Below, in pieces: positions 7,627 through 15,918 of a DNA stretch of 64,000 nucleotides; position 1 is the first letter of the stretch, and every line of letters starts with the position of its first letter. The notes under the pieces are model-generated. The model did no database searches, had not been told where the DNA came from, and saw nothing but the letters and a program-made list of their open reading frames with translations. A program made the translations under genes and the position numbers. The stretch covers positions 124,001 to 188,000 of the forward strand of contig NZ_JANUFF010000001.1 of assembly GCF_024806495.1 (NCBI RefSeq). Direction: 5' to 3'. The stretch is from Chryseobacterium sp. JUb7. GTDB lineage: Bacteria > Bacteroidota > Bacteroidia > Flavobacteriales > Weeksellaceae.

Positions 7627-10443
7627 ATGGACAGATTTTCATTCCTAAACGCAGCTCATTCTCAGTTAATTGAGGATTTATACCAACAGTACTTAAAATA
7701 CCCAGATTCTTTAGAACCATCATGGAAATCCTTCTTTCAAGGATTCGATTTTGCTCTGGAGAACTATGGTGATGACGAAAATATCCAATATATTCAGGCA
7801 TCAGCCAGTTCAGCTCCTGCAGTACAGCAAGCTACTCAAGCGGCAGCAAACGGTGAGGTTCCTGAGCACATCAAGAAGGAATTTAAGGTCGTAAACCTTA
7901 TTGAGGCGTACAGAACGAGAGGGCATTTGTTTACTAAGACAAACCCAGTTAGAGAAAGAAGACATTATACTCCGACTTTAGATATCGAAAATTTCGGTCT
8001 TGATAAGTCAGATTTAAACACAAAATTCAACTGTGCTGTTGAAACAGGTATGAAAGAGCCTGCAACTTTACAGGAACTGATCAAGCACCTTGAAAACATT
8101 TACTGTGATTCTATTGGTGTTGAATATACATACATCAACAATGTTGAAGAAAAAGACTTCATCAAAAAATGGTTGCAGGTAAACGAAAACCATCCAAGTC
8201 TTTCCGCAAATGAAAAAACCGAGATTTTACTTAAATTAAATCAGGCTGTAGCTTTTGAAAATTATCTGCATACAAAATTTGTTGGCCAGAAAAGATTCTC
8301 ATTAGAAGGTGGTGAAACTTTGATTCCTGCTTTGGATCAGTTGATTTCAAGATCTTCACAGTTGGGAGTTGATGAGGTTGTATTAGGAATGGCTCACAGA
8401 GGAAGACTGAATGTATTGACCAATATTTTCGGAAAGTCTTACAAACAGATTTTCTCAGAATTTGAAGGTAAAGAATTTGAAGAAGATGTATTCTCCGGTG
8501 ACGTAAAATATCACTTGGGATCATCTAAAAAAATAAAAACAGCTTCAGGAGAAGAAGTTTCTATCAACTTAACTCCGAACCCATCTCACTTAGAAACCGT
8601 AGCTGCTCTTGTAGAAGGGATTTGCCGTGCAAAAGTAGATGATAAGTATAAAGGGGATGCTTCTAAAATATTACCGATCGTTATTCACGGAGACGGTGCA
8701 TTAGCAGGTCAGGGTATTGCTTACGAAGTTGCTCAGATGATGACATTGGAAGGATACAGAACGGGAGGTACCGTTCATATTGTGGTGAATAACCAGGTTT
8801 CATTTACAACCAACTATATGGACGCAAGATCTTCAACATATTGTACAGATATTGCTAAAGTTACAGAATCTCCTGTAATGCACGTTAATGCTGACGATGC
8901 AGAAGCTGTAGTTCATGCTATTCATTTTGCGGCTGATTTCAGAGCCAAGTTTGGAAAAGATGTTTATATCGATCTGTTAGGATACAGAAAATATGGTCAT
9001 AACGAAGGGGATGAACCAAGATTCACTCAGCCTAACTTATATAAATTAATTTCTAAGCACCCGAATCCAAGAGAAATTTATAAAGATAAACTATTGAAGG
9101 ACAGCATCACTTCAAATGATGTTATTGCTAAAATGGAAGCTGATTTCAAAGGTCTTTTAGATAAAGACTTTGATGCTTCTAAAGAAATTGAGAAAAACGT
9201 AATGGACGTTTTCATGGCAGAAGACTGGACCAACTATCCGATAGGAAAAAGAGGAGCTGTTCAATTGCCTGTTGATACTAAATATGACTTAGCGAAACTG
9301 AAAGAACTGGCTATTAAAATGTCAACTCTTCCTGCTGATAAAAAGTTTATCAACAAAATTACAAGACTTTTTGAAAACCGTATCAAAGCAATCGAAGGAA
9401 ACTCTTTGGATTGGGCATTAGGAGAATGGCTGGCATATGCAACCTTGCTTACTGAAGGTCACAACATCAGAATTTCCGGAGAAGATGTAGAGAGAGGAAC
9501 ATTCTCTCACAGACATGCTGTGGTAAAAACAGAAGACACGGAAGAAGAATATATCCCGTTAAGACATGTTTCTGAAACAAGATTTGATGTTTTCAATTCT
9601 CACCTTTCAGAATACGGTGTTTTAGGTTTTGATTACGGATATGCAATGGCATCTCCAAATACATTGACAATTTGGGAAGCTCAGTTCGGAGACTTCGTTA
9701 ACGGTGCTCAGATTATTGTTGATCAATACTTAGCTGCTGCAGAAGAAAAATGGAAAATTCAGGATGGTTTGGTAATGCTATTGCCTCACGGATCTGAAGG
9801 TCAGGGCGCAGAACACTCTTCAGCAAGATTGGAGAGATTCTTAACGCTTTGTGCAAATGAAAATATGGTAGTGGCAAATATCACTTCACCAGCCAATTAT
9901 TTCCACTTGTTGAGAAGACAGCTGAAATGGTCATTCAGAAAACCATTGATCGTGATGAGTCCAAAATCATTGTTAAGACATCCGAAAGTGGTTTCTCCAC
10001 TGGAAGATTTCGCAACAGGAGGTTTCCAGCCTATTTTAGACGATCCGAGTGCTGATGCTAAAAAAGTAGAAAAAGTAGTGCTTTGTTCAGGTAAATTATA
10101 CTTTGAATTATTAGCTAAAAAAGAAGAATTAAATGCTGAAAATATCGCTTTAGTAAGATTCGAACAGCTGTATCCGCTTCAGAATGATGCAATTGAAGCG
10201 ATCTTCAATAAATATGAAAACAAAAAGCAGCTTATTTGGGCTCAGGAAGAACCTGAAAACATGGGAGCATGGTCTTATATTTTAAGAAATTTCAGAGATA
10301 CAGGAATTCAGGTAGTTGCTCCGGTACCAAGTGGTGCTCCGGCTCCTGGAAGTCATAAAATGTTTGAAAAAAATCAAAATGCAGTAATCAACAGAGTATT
10401 CGATACGAACGATGCACCTGTAAAAAGACCTGTAACAGCTTAA
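7627..10443 (+). CDS. sucA: 2-oxoglutarate dehydrogenase E1 component
   Basis: This thiamine-diphosphate enzyme decarboxylates 2-oxoglutarate and passes the succinyl group to the lipoyl arm of SucB in the TCA cycle. The 938-residue length fits the homodimeric E1o family. The N-terminal SFLNAAHSQLIEDLYQQY segment is the usual E1o tail that docks on the complex. The HRGRLNVL motif and the ThDP-binding GDGALAGQG..NNQVSFTT region are present, followed by the transketolase-like pyrimidine domain and the C-terminal PLQNDAIEAIFNKY part. sucB follows after 107 bases that hold a palindrome but no terminator. E3 is not in the window. Confidence 0.97.
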   Translation: MDRFSFLNAAHSQLIEDLYQQYLKYPDSLEPSWKSFFQGFDFALENYGDDENIQYIQASASSAPAVQQATQAAANGEVPEHIKKEFKVVNLIEAYRTRGHLFTKTNPVRERRHYTPTLDIENFGLDKSDLNTKFNCAVETGMKEPATLQELIKHLENIYCDSIGVEYTYINNVEEKDFIKKWLQVNENHPSLSANEKTEILLKLNQAVAFENYLHTKFVGQKRFSLEGGETLIPALDQLISRSSQLGVDEVVLGMAHRGRLNVLTNIFGKSYKQIFSEFEGKEFEEDVFSGDVKYHLGSSKKIKTASGEEVSINLTPNPSHLETVAALVEGICRAKVDDKYKGDASKILPIVIHGDGALAGQGIAYEVAQMMTLEGYRTGGTVHIVVNNQVSFTTNYMDARSSTYCTDIAKVTESPVMHVNADDAEAVVHAIHFAADFRAKFGKDVYIDLLGYRKYGHNEGDEPRFTQPNLYKLISKHPNPREIYKDKLLKDSITSNDVIAKMEADFKGLLDKDFDASKEIEKNVMDVFMAEDWTNYPIGKRGAVQLPVDTKYDLAKLKELAIKMSTLPADKKFINKITRLFENRIKAIEGNSLDWALGEWLAYATLLTEGHNIRISGEDVERGTFSHRHAVVKTEDTEEEYIPLRHVSETRFDVFNSHLSEYGVLGFDYGYAMASPNTLTIWEAQFGDFVNGAQIIVDQYLAAAEEKWKIQDGLVMLLPHGSEGQGAEHSSARLERFLTLCANENMVVANITSPANYFHLLRRQLKWSFRKPLIVMSPKSLLRHPKVVSPLEDFATGGFQPILDDPSADAKKVEKVVLCSGKLYFELLAKKEELNAENIALVRFEQLYPLQNDAIEAIFNKYENKKQLIWAQEEPENMGAWSYILRNFRDTGIQVVAPVPSGAPAPGSHKMFEKNQNAVINRVFDTNDAPVKRPVTA

Positions 10444-10458
10444 TTAAAAATAGAAGTT

Positions 10459-10501
10459 AGAAACTAGAGGTTAGAAAAGTCTTTTCTATCATCTAGTTTC
10501 T
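10459..10501. repeat. 43-base near-perfect palindrome between sucA and sucB
   Basis: Two 21-base arms (10459-10479 and 10481-10501) around a single base match at 19 of 21 positions. The 5' arm contains the word TAGAAACTAGAGGTTAGAAA, and TAGAAGTTAGAAA occurs just before it. There is no T-run after it, so it is not a standard terminator. Confidence 0.85.
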
Positions 10502-10550
10502 TAAAGTCTAAAAAAGAAATAATAATCATTTAAAAAATAAAAAATACGAT

Positions 10551-11798
10551 ATGTCAGTTTTAGAAATGAAAGTTCCTTCGCCGGGCGAATCAATTACAGA
10601 AGTTGAAATTGCTACTTGGCTTGTAAAGGATGGTGATTACGTAGAAAAAGACCAGCCGATTGCTGAAGTAGATTCAGACAAAGCAACACTTGAATTGCCT
10701 GCTGAAGAAAGTGGAGTTATTACTCTTAAAGCAGAAGAAGGTGATGTAGTGCAAGTAGGTCAGGTGGTTTGTTTAATTGATAGAGATGCTGCAAAACCTG
10801 CAGGTAGCGCAGCTCCTGCTGCTGAAGCTCCAAAACAGGAAGAGGCTCCAAAAGCGGCTGAACCGGTTAAGCAAGAAGCTCCGAAACCTGCTGCTGCGAC
10901 TCAGACATATGCTACGGGAGCTCCATCTCCTGCTGCCAAGAAAATTCTAGACGAAAAAGGCATCGATGCTTCTCAGGTTTCAGGATCTGGAAGAGACGGA
11001 AGAATCTCTAAATCTGATGCTGAATTGGCTGCTGTACCTGCAATGGGAGGAAACTCTTTAACGGCTACAGGTTCTAGATCTACAACAACAACTAAACTTT
11101 CAGTTCTTAGAAGAAAAATCGCTCAGAGATTAGTTTCTGTGAAAAACGAAACAGCCATGTTAACTACTTTCAACGAAGTTGACATGTCTGAGATCTTTAG
11201 ACTAAGAAAACAATATAAAGAAGAATTTGCTCAAAAGCACGGAGTAGGACTTGGTTTCATGTCTTTCTTTACGAAAGCGGTTACAAGAGCATTACAATTA
11301 TATCCGGATGTGAATGCATCAATTGACGGAGATTTCAAAGTAAACTATGATTTCTGCGATATTTCAATTGCCGTTTCAGGTCCTAAAGGATTAATGGTTC
11401 CCGTATTGAGAAATGCTGAAAATATGTCTTTCAACAGTGTTGAAGCCAACATCAAAGATTTAGCAATCAAAGTAAGAGACGGGAAAATTACGGTTGACGA
11501 AATGACTGGTGGTACTTTCACGATTACAAACGGTGGTACTTTCGGATCAATGTTGTCTACACCGATTATCAACCCTCCTCAGTCTGCGATCTTAGGTATG
11601 CACAATATTATCCAGAGACCGGTTGCGGTTGACGGGCAGGTAGTAATTCGTCCAATGATGTATGTTGCAATGTCTTATGACCACAGAATCATTGACGGAA
11701 AAGAGTCTGTAGGATTCCTTGTTGCAGTAAAAGAAGCAATCGACAACCCTGTTGAAATTTTAATGGGAGGAGACGAAAGAAAAGGTCTTGGATTATAA
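10551..11798 (+). CDS. sucB: Dihydrolipoyllysine succinyltransferase (2-oxoglutarate dehydrogenase E2)
   Basis: The E2 core of the 2-oxoglutarate dehydrogenase complex takes the succinyl group from SucA and makes succinyl-CoA. Residues 1-77 form one lipoyl domain with the modified lysine in DSDKATLE (Lys44). An Ala/Pro/Lys-rich linker (about 80-120) leads to the E3-binding domain ([17 protein letters not shown] to [11 protein letters not shown]), then the catalytic acyltransferase domain with [12 protein letters not shown] near 375-386, which contains the active-site His and Asp. The 415-residue length is normal. It is downstream of sucA and ends at a strong terminator. A second, distinct E2 lies at 30805. 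Confidence 0.96.
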   Translation: MSVLEMKVPSPGESITEVEIATWLVKDGDYVEKDQPIAEVDSDKATLELPAEESGVITLKAEEGDVVQVGQVVCLIDRDAAKPAGSAAPAAEAPKQEEAPKAAEPVKQEAPKPAAATQTYATGAPSPAAKKILDEKGIDASQVSGSGRDGRISKSDAELAAVPAMGGNSLTATGSRSTTTTKLSVLRRKIAQRLVSVKNETAMLTTFNEVDMSEIFRLRKQYKEEFAQKHGVGLGFMSFFTKAVTRALQLYPDVNASIDGDFKVNYDFCDISIAVSGPKGLMVPVLRNAENMSFNSVEANIKDLAIKVRDGKITVDEMTGGTFTITNGGTFGSMLSTPIINPPQSAILGMHNIIQRPVAVDGQVVIRPMMYVAMSYDHRIIDGKESVGFLVAVKEAIDNPVEILMGGDERKGLGL

Positions 11799-11828
11799 TT
11801 TTTAAGAAAATTATAATATAAATTTCTA

Positions 11829-11855
11829 ATCTCGCCTCAAAAAGGCGAGATTTTT
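11829..11855 (+). terminator. Terminator of sucA-sucB
   Basis: A perfect 9-bp stem (ATCTCGCCT with AGGCGAGAT), a 5-base loop and a TTTT tail follow sucB. Confidence 0.9.
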
Positions 11856-11878
11856 GTATTTATTTAGAAAATACTAAA

Positions 11879-12268
11879 ATGATGTTCTCAAAAATGACCT
11901 CAAATATCAAAGTTTCAGTTATACCTGAATATGATAGTAAAAACAGTTATCCGTCTGAAAACAGATACGTTTTCAAATACAACATTACCATCGAAAATGA
12001 TGGAAGTTTTCCTATAAAAGTTCTTAAAAGAAAATGGTTGATTTTCGATGTTGGCTTCGGATATACAGAAATAATTGGTGATGGAGTGATCGGATTGACA
12101 CCGGAAATTCCAGTAGGTGAAAATTTTGCTTATTTTTCGAATGTAATGCTTCGTTCAGGAGTGGGAAATATGAGTGGAAAATACCTTGTTAAAAACATGG
12201 AAACCCAGGAAAGTTTCGAAATAGATATCCCTAAGTTTAATTTATTGTCAGAAGTTTTGAGTAATTAA
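11879..12268 (+). CDS. apaG: ApaG family protein
   Basis: The 129-residue protein is a whole ApaG (DUF525) domain, an immunoglobulin-like beta-sandwich. Recognisable parts are the YVFKYNITIENDG strand, the LKRKWLIFD segment and the YFSNVMLRSGVGNMSGKY segment, which corresponds to the conserved Y-x-S-x-x-x-L-x-T-x-x-G-x-M-x-G-x-Y signature. The biochemical role of ApaG is not settled; links to cobalt/magnesium resistance and dinucleotide polyphosphates have been reported in enterobacteria. Two ATG codons (11879, 11882) are possible starts. It stands alone after the suc terminator and converges with the exonuclease gene 30 bases on. Confidence 0.85.
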   Translation: MMFSKMTSNIKVSVIPEYDSKNSYPSENRYVFKYNITIENDGSFPIKVLKRKWLIFDVGFGYTEIIGDGVIGLTPEIPVGENFAYFSNVMLRSGVGNMSGKYLVKNMETQESFEIDIPKFNLLSEVLSN

Positions 12269-12298
12269 ACCAAAAATAGCTGCAGCTATACTTTAAAT

Positions 12299-12853
12299 CT
12301 AAAGTTTTTTTATTTTCAACTTCATATACTCTTGTACTTCTTCATTGCTTGTGAGAAACAATTTTTCAAAAGCCAATAGAGAAATCTTTGCACATGCCTC
12401 AGCGTCATCTCCGGCCCGGTGATGCTTAAACTGAATTTGATGATATTCTGCAAGATGTTTTAAACCATATTTCGGAAGGTAATTCCATGATTTCTTTGCA
12501 AGCTGAATGCTGCATAGATAATTTAAATTAGGTTTAAACATTCCGTAATGATCAAGACATCCTCTTAAAACTCCCGCATCAAAACTAGCATTGTGGGCGA
12601 TCATAAGAGTTCCATACATCATTTCTTCTACTTCATACCAGATCTCATCAAAAGATGGAGAATCTTTAACATCATCCGGTTGAATACCGTGTACTGCAAC
12701 ATTAAATTTATTGAAATACGGAAAACTCGGAGGTTTTATTAGCCAGGTTTTAGTTTCCACGATTTTAGAATCTTGCACCATACAGATTCCTAGCTCACAT
12801 GCTGAGCTGCGGTCATGAGTAGCAGTTTCAAAATCTATTGCGCAAAAATCCAT
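12299..12853 (-). CDS. DnaQ-like 3'-5' exonuclease (DEDDh)
   Basis: The 184-residue protein is a single exonuclease domain of the DnaQ/RNase T superfamily. The metal ligands are visible: Asp7 and Glu9 in AIDFETAT, the HNASFDAGVLRG motif near 88-99, and HRAGDDAEAC near 144-153, which supplies the DEDDh histidine and last Asp. There is no polymerase or BRCT domain. It could be a proofreading-type, RNA-trimming or repair nuclease; family alone cannot decide. The start codon is immediately after the stop of the endonuclease V gene (12854), so the two are translationally linked and probably act in the same repair context. Confidence 0.88.
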   Translation of the reverse strand: MDFCAIDFETATHDRSSACELGICMVQDSKIVETKTWLIKPPSFPYFNKFNVAVHGIQPDDVKDSPSFDEIWYEVEEMMYGTLMIAHNASFDAGVLRGCLDHYGMFKPNLNYLCSIQLAKKSWNYLPKYGLKHLAEYHQIQFKHHRAGDDAEACAKISLLAFEKLFLTSNEEVQEYMKLKIKKL

Positions 12854-13369
12854 TTAATTTATTTGTCTGGTTAAAGTGTCCACTTTCTTTAGAAGGGTAG
12901 GAATTCTAAAGGTTCCGTTCATTTTTCTGATCAAATCGTATGCGGTATTCATTTCAATTCCTACACTTGAAATATACAAAGGATTTTCACTGTTTCCTCT
13001 TTTCAGGGGTAATTTATATTTTTCTACCGTTGCAAAATTTGTTTTAGCAACGCCTATTACAGGAATATTACCGTTTAGCTGATCATATAAATGTTTTCCT
13101 AATCCGGGTTTCATATGATCATCCAGATAAACAAAACCATCAATGACAATACATGAAATATCTTGAATCTGAGTTTTAATCTTCTCTAAAAGACTTATAA
13201 TGCAGGGAAGTTCTCTTTTATAAAACTGTCCGGGGATGTATTCCTCCACGCCTTCTTTTATTTCAGAGAATTCAAAATCAGGATGAGCTGATTCCCAGTT
13301 TTCGAAGACCAGACAAATGGTATTGGCCTTGTTCTCATCAAAATAATAGGTATCAAAGACTAAATTCAT
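12854..13369 (-). CDS. nfi: Endonuclease V family protein, short form
   Basis: Endonuclease V cuts next to deaminated bases, chiefly hypoxanthine. Here only 171 residues are present against about 220 in Escherichia coli, because the N-terminal helices are missing and the protein starts at the first catalytic strand (Asp6 in VFDTYYF). The other hallmarks are in place: PGQFYKRE (46-53, with the wedge Tyr and catalytic Glu53), IVIDG (Asp77) and the GLGKHL loop with His93. The family call is therefore sound, but the short N-terminus and divergent strand leave substrate preference (DNA or RNA inosine) open. It abuts the exonuclease gene and follows the glycosyltransferase by 5 bases. Confidence 0.78.
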   Translation of the reverse strand: MNLVFDTYYFDENKANTICLVFENWESAHPDFEFSEIKEGVEEYIPGQFYKRELPCIISLLEKIKTQIQDISCIVIDGFVYLDDHMKPGLGKHLYDQLNGNIPVIGVAKTNFATVEKYKLPLKRGNSENPLYISSVGIEMNTAYDLIRKMNGTFRIPTLLKKVDTLTRQIN

Positions 13370-13374
13370 GTCTA

Positions 13375-14343
13375 TTATAAAAAATGTTTAAAAATCAACC
13401 ATTTGGTTTGATAGAAATGATTCTTTTGTTGATTCTGACGAAGCTTCCAAGTTCCCGATGCCTGAGCATAAAATCCAAAATGAGCTCTTACCACGGCCCA
13501 AAGATGAGGGAAACCTTGTTTAAGCCCGAAATAAATTCCTGCAATACCATCCAGGCACAATCTGAAAAATATTAATCCGACTAACTTGGGAAAGGGTAGG
13601 TTTTTCAACATCATTGAAAGATTATTCCGGATATTCAGATAGGTTTTTTGAGCACTTTGTTTATTCAGTGTTCCGCCGCCTACATGGTATACGGTTGATT
13701 TTCCGGTATAAAATATCTTTTTTCCTGAATTGATTAATCGCCAGCAAAGATCAATTTCTTCCTGATGCGCAAAAAATCTTTTATCAAAACCATTTTGTTC
13801 CCAAAAATCCTTTGAACGAATAAATAAACTGCATCCCGAAGCCCAGAAAATCTCTGTTTCATCATTATATTGCCCTTTATCTTCTTCCACATCATCGAAA
13901 ATACGCCCTCTGCAATATGGATAGCCAAGATTATCAATCATTCCGCCTGCAGCGCCTGCAAATTCGAAATAATTCTTGTTGTCAAAAGATAAAATTTTAG
14001 GCTGAACCGCTGCGATGGAAGAGTCTTTTTCAAATAAATTCAAAATGGGATCGATCCAGTTTTCTGTCACTTCTACATCGGAATTCAACAGACAGTAGAA
14101 TTCATGATTTATTTTTTTTAATCCTTCATTGTAACCGCCTGCAAAACCGTAATTTTTATCATTCTTGATTATTCTTACAGTAGAAAAATGAGTCTGTAAA
14201 AATTCTACCGAATCATCTGTAGAAAAATTATCAATGACGTAAATATCGGCGTTTGGGGAAAACTGAATGACACTGGGCAAAAATTTCTCAAGCCAGCTTC
14301 TGCCATTCCAGTTTAAAATGGCCACGGCTATTTTTTTCGACAT
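13375..14343 (-). CDS. Family 2 glycosyltransferase
   Basis: The 322-residue protein has a GT-A fold of the GT2 rhamnosyltransferase-like type. AVAILNWNG (6-14) opens the nucleotide-binding region, YVIDNFSTDDS (about 36-46) follows, NYGFAGGYNEGL (about 65-76) is typical, and LLNSDVEV (about 87-94) provides the DxD-like metal site (NSDVE). A later GCSLFIRS and QEEIDLCWRL segment (ED-like acceptor/catalytic region) fits the family. One or two hydrophobic stretches near 255-285 suggest contact with the membrane. Upstream is a late acyltransferase gene (6 bases away), so the product probably works on lipopolysaccharide or another cell-surface glycan. Confidence 0.9.
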   Translation of the reverse strand: MSKKIAVAILNWNGRSWLEKFLPSVIQFSPNADIYVIDNFSTDDSVEFLQTHFSTVRIIKNDKNYGFAGGYNEGLKKINHEFYCLLNSDVEVTENWIDPILNLFEKDSSIAAVQPKILSFDNKNYFEFAGAAGGMIDNLGYPYCRGRIFDDVEEDKGQYNDETEIFWASGCSLFIRSKDFWEQNGFDKRFFAHQEEIDLCWRLINSGKKIFYTGKSTVYHVGGGTLNKQSAQKTYLNIRNNLSMMLKNLPFPKLVGLIFFRLCLDGIAGIYFGLKQGFPHLWAVVRAHFGFYAQASGTWKLRQNQQKNHFYQTKWLIFKHFL

Positions 14344-14349
14344 GTTGAT

Positions 14350-15234
14350 CTATTTTTTTTCAGAATCGTAATTTTTTATAGAGTCCTGATATTTCCATTT
14401 TCTATGTGACCAAAGATAATTGTCAGGCCTTTTATGTAAGGTGTTTTCTAACAGCTTATGGAATTTTTTAACGACTTCATTTTCTGCAAATTTTTCTCCG
14501 TCAGGATAAATTCTGTGGTAATTTACCTGATAGAATCCACGCTTTACCTTTTTCATTTCACAGTAAATGAATGCAAGATCCATTCGTGTGGCCAGCTTGT
14601 CATAACCTATGAAAACAGGTGTTCTCTGGTTAAGGAATTCCAAACCGTAATTAACATGTGATGAATGTGGAGTCTGATCGGCAACAAACATGTAAATTGA
14701 ATTTCCGTCATTTTTAGATCTGAAAATATTAAGAATGACTTCATTGGCTTCCAGTGCTTCATTTCCGAATTTATTACGGACTTTCTTCATCTGGTTTTCC
14801 CAGAAGTCACTGTTTACTTTTCTGTAAACAGGATGGCAGTGTTCCTGAGGAACAATTCTGGCTAAAGCATTGATCCATTCCCAATTGAACACATGTCCGG
14901 CCAATAAAATAATATTTTTACCTTCTTTCTGTATTTCATGAAACAAATCCTGATTAATGTGCTGCATTCTTACTCTGGCTTCAGTTTCACTGATGCTGAA
15001 GGACTTTATGGTTTCTACCAGATAATCTGAAAAGTTGAGATAAAACTTTTTCCGTATTTCACGGATTTCTTCTTCAGATTTTTCCGGAAAGGAATTTTGT
15101 AAGTTCTGCGTGATCACTTTTTTTCTATAACCTACCATATAGTAGTTTAGAAAGAAGATAATATCTGAAAAAATATATAATATTTTCAGAGGCAGCTTAG
15201 AGATTAAGTATAATATTTTGATCAGAAAATTCAT
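14350..15234 (-). CDS. Lysophospholipid/lipid A late acyltransferase family protein
   Basis: The protein of 294 residues belongs to the LpxL/HtrB acyltransferase family. It has an N-terminal hydrophobic helix (about 1-35) and the catalytic HX4E motif in AGHVFNWEW (His114, Glu119). The YVADQTPHS-type segment follows near 205-215. The likely role is addition of an acyl chain to lipid A or a related Bacteroidota lipid such as an amino-lipid; the exact acceptor cannot be read from sequence. An in-frame ATG at 15255 would extend it by 7 residues but overlaps the -7 element at 15243-15250, so I chose 15234. It is the first gene of the four-gene minus-strand operon ending at 12299. Confidence 0.88.
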   Translation of the reverse strand: MNFLIKILYLISKLPLKILYIFSDIIFFLNYYMVGYRKKVITQNLQNSFPEKSEEEIREIRKKFYLNFSDYLVETIKSFSISETEARVRMQHINQDLFHEIQKEGKNIILLAGHVFNWEWINALARIVPQEHCHPVYRKVNSDFWENQMKKVRNKFGNEALEANEVILNIFRSKNDGNSIYMFVADQTPHSSHVNYGLEFLNQRTPVFIGYDKLATRMDLAFIYCEMKKVKRGFYQVNYHRIYPDGEKFAENEVVKKFHKLLENTLHKRPDNYLWSHRKWKYQDSIKNYDSEKK

Positions 15235-15242
15235 AAAACACG

Positions 15243-15250
15243 CAAATTTA
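15243..15250 (-). promoter_or_regulatory. -7 element of the acyltransferase operon
   Basis: Read on the minus strand it is TAAATTTG, 8 bases before the ATG at 15234. No TTG sits at the expected -33 distance. It implies a very short or absent leader. Confidence 0.5.
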
Positions 15251-15271
15251 CACATAATAAAATTATGGTTC

Positions 15272-15279
15272 TATTTTTG
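15272..15279 (+). promoter_or_regulatory. -7 element of the thioredoxin-like gene
   Basis: TATTTTTG fits the -7 consensus 34 bases before the ATG at 15314. It is back to back with the divergent element at 15243. No good -33 is visible. Confidence 0.45.
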
Positions 15280-15313
15280 CTTGGAATAAGTATTATTTTT
15301 TTATTTTTATATT

Positions 15314-15883
15314 ATGAAAAAAGTATCGTTAATAGCATTTTTGGGGTTAAGCTTTCTGGCTTTTTCTCAAAAAGTACCCAATACATCGGCAGACAAGGCT
15401 AAAAGCTCAAAAGCTTTAATTACAAAAGCAGAGTCTGATGCAGAGGCAAAAAAGAAATCAGCGGAGGAGAAAGCCAAATTACCGAAACCTTATGATCCTA
15501 AAGCGAACGCTGAAGCTGATATCAATAAATTGGTAGCTCAGGCTAAAAAGGAAGGTAAAAATGTTATGATTCAGGCTGGAGGGAACTGGTGTATCTGGTG
15601 TCTTCGATTTAACCAATATGTACAGACCACTCCTGAGCTGAAGGAAATTGTTGATAAAAATTACCTTTACTATCATTTAAATTTCTCTCCGGAGAATAAA
15701 AATGAGAAGATTTTCGCTCAATATGGTAATCCTGGTGAAAAATTTGGATATCCGGTATTTATCGTTTTAGATAAAGATGGAAAAATGATTCATGTGCAGA
15801 AAAGTGATGTTTTGGAAGAAGGAAAGGGATATAGCCTTGAAAAAGTGAAAGAGTTCTTTAACGAATGGGCTCCGAAATCATAA
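15314..15883 (+). CDS. Secreted thioredoxin-fold protein
   Basis: The 189-residue protein has a signal peptide (about 1-18, ending LAFSQ), a charged Ala/Lys/Glu-rich linker (about 25-62) and a thioredoxin domain. The redox motif is WCIWC (Cys93, Cys96) after QAGGN, the pattern of DUF255/thioredoxin_7 proteins rather than WCGPC thioredoxin. The cis-Pro loop is FGYPVFIVLD near 150. It is probably a periplasmic disulfide reductase or isomerase; the partner is unknown. It is monocistronic between a divergent promoter and a shared terminator. Confidence 0.88.
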   Translation: MKKVSLIAFLGLSFLAFSQKVPNTSADKAKSSKALITKAESDAEAKKKSAEEKAKLPKPYDPKANAEADINKLVAQAKKEGKNVMIQAGGNWCIWCLRFNQYVQTTPELKEIVDKNYLYYHLNFSPENKNEKIFAQYGNPGEKFGYPVFIVLDKDGKMIHVQKSDVLEEGKGYSLEKVKEFFNEWAPKS

Positions 15884-15889
15884 AAATAG

Positions 15890-15915
15890 AAACCGAGAAA
15901 TTTTCTCGGTTTTTT
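15890..15915. terminator. Bidirectional terminator
   Basis: AAACCGAGA pairs with TCTCGGTTT around a 5-base loop, followed by T on both strands. It serves the thioredoxin gene and the convergent aldehyde dehydrogenase gene. Confidence 0.9.
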
Positions 15916-15918
15916 ATT

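Noticed and set aside
12279..12290. Perfect palindrome TAGCTGCAGCTA between apaG and the exonuclease gene
   Set aside because: It is short, has no loop room and no T-run, so I do not call it a terminator.
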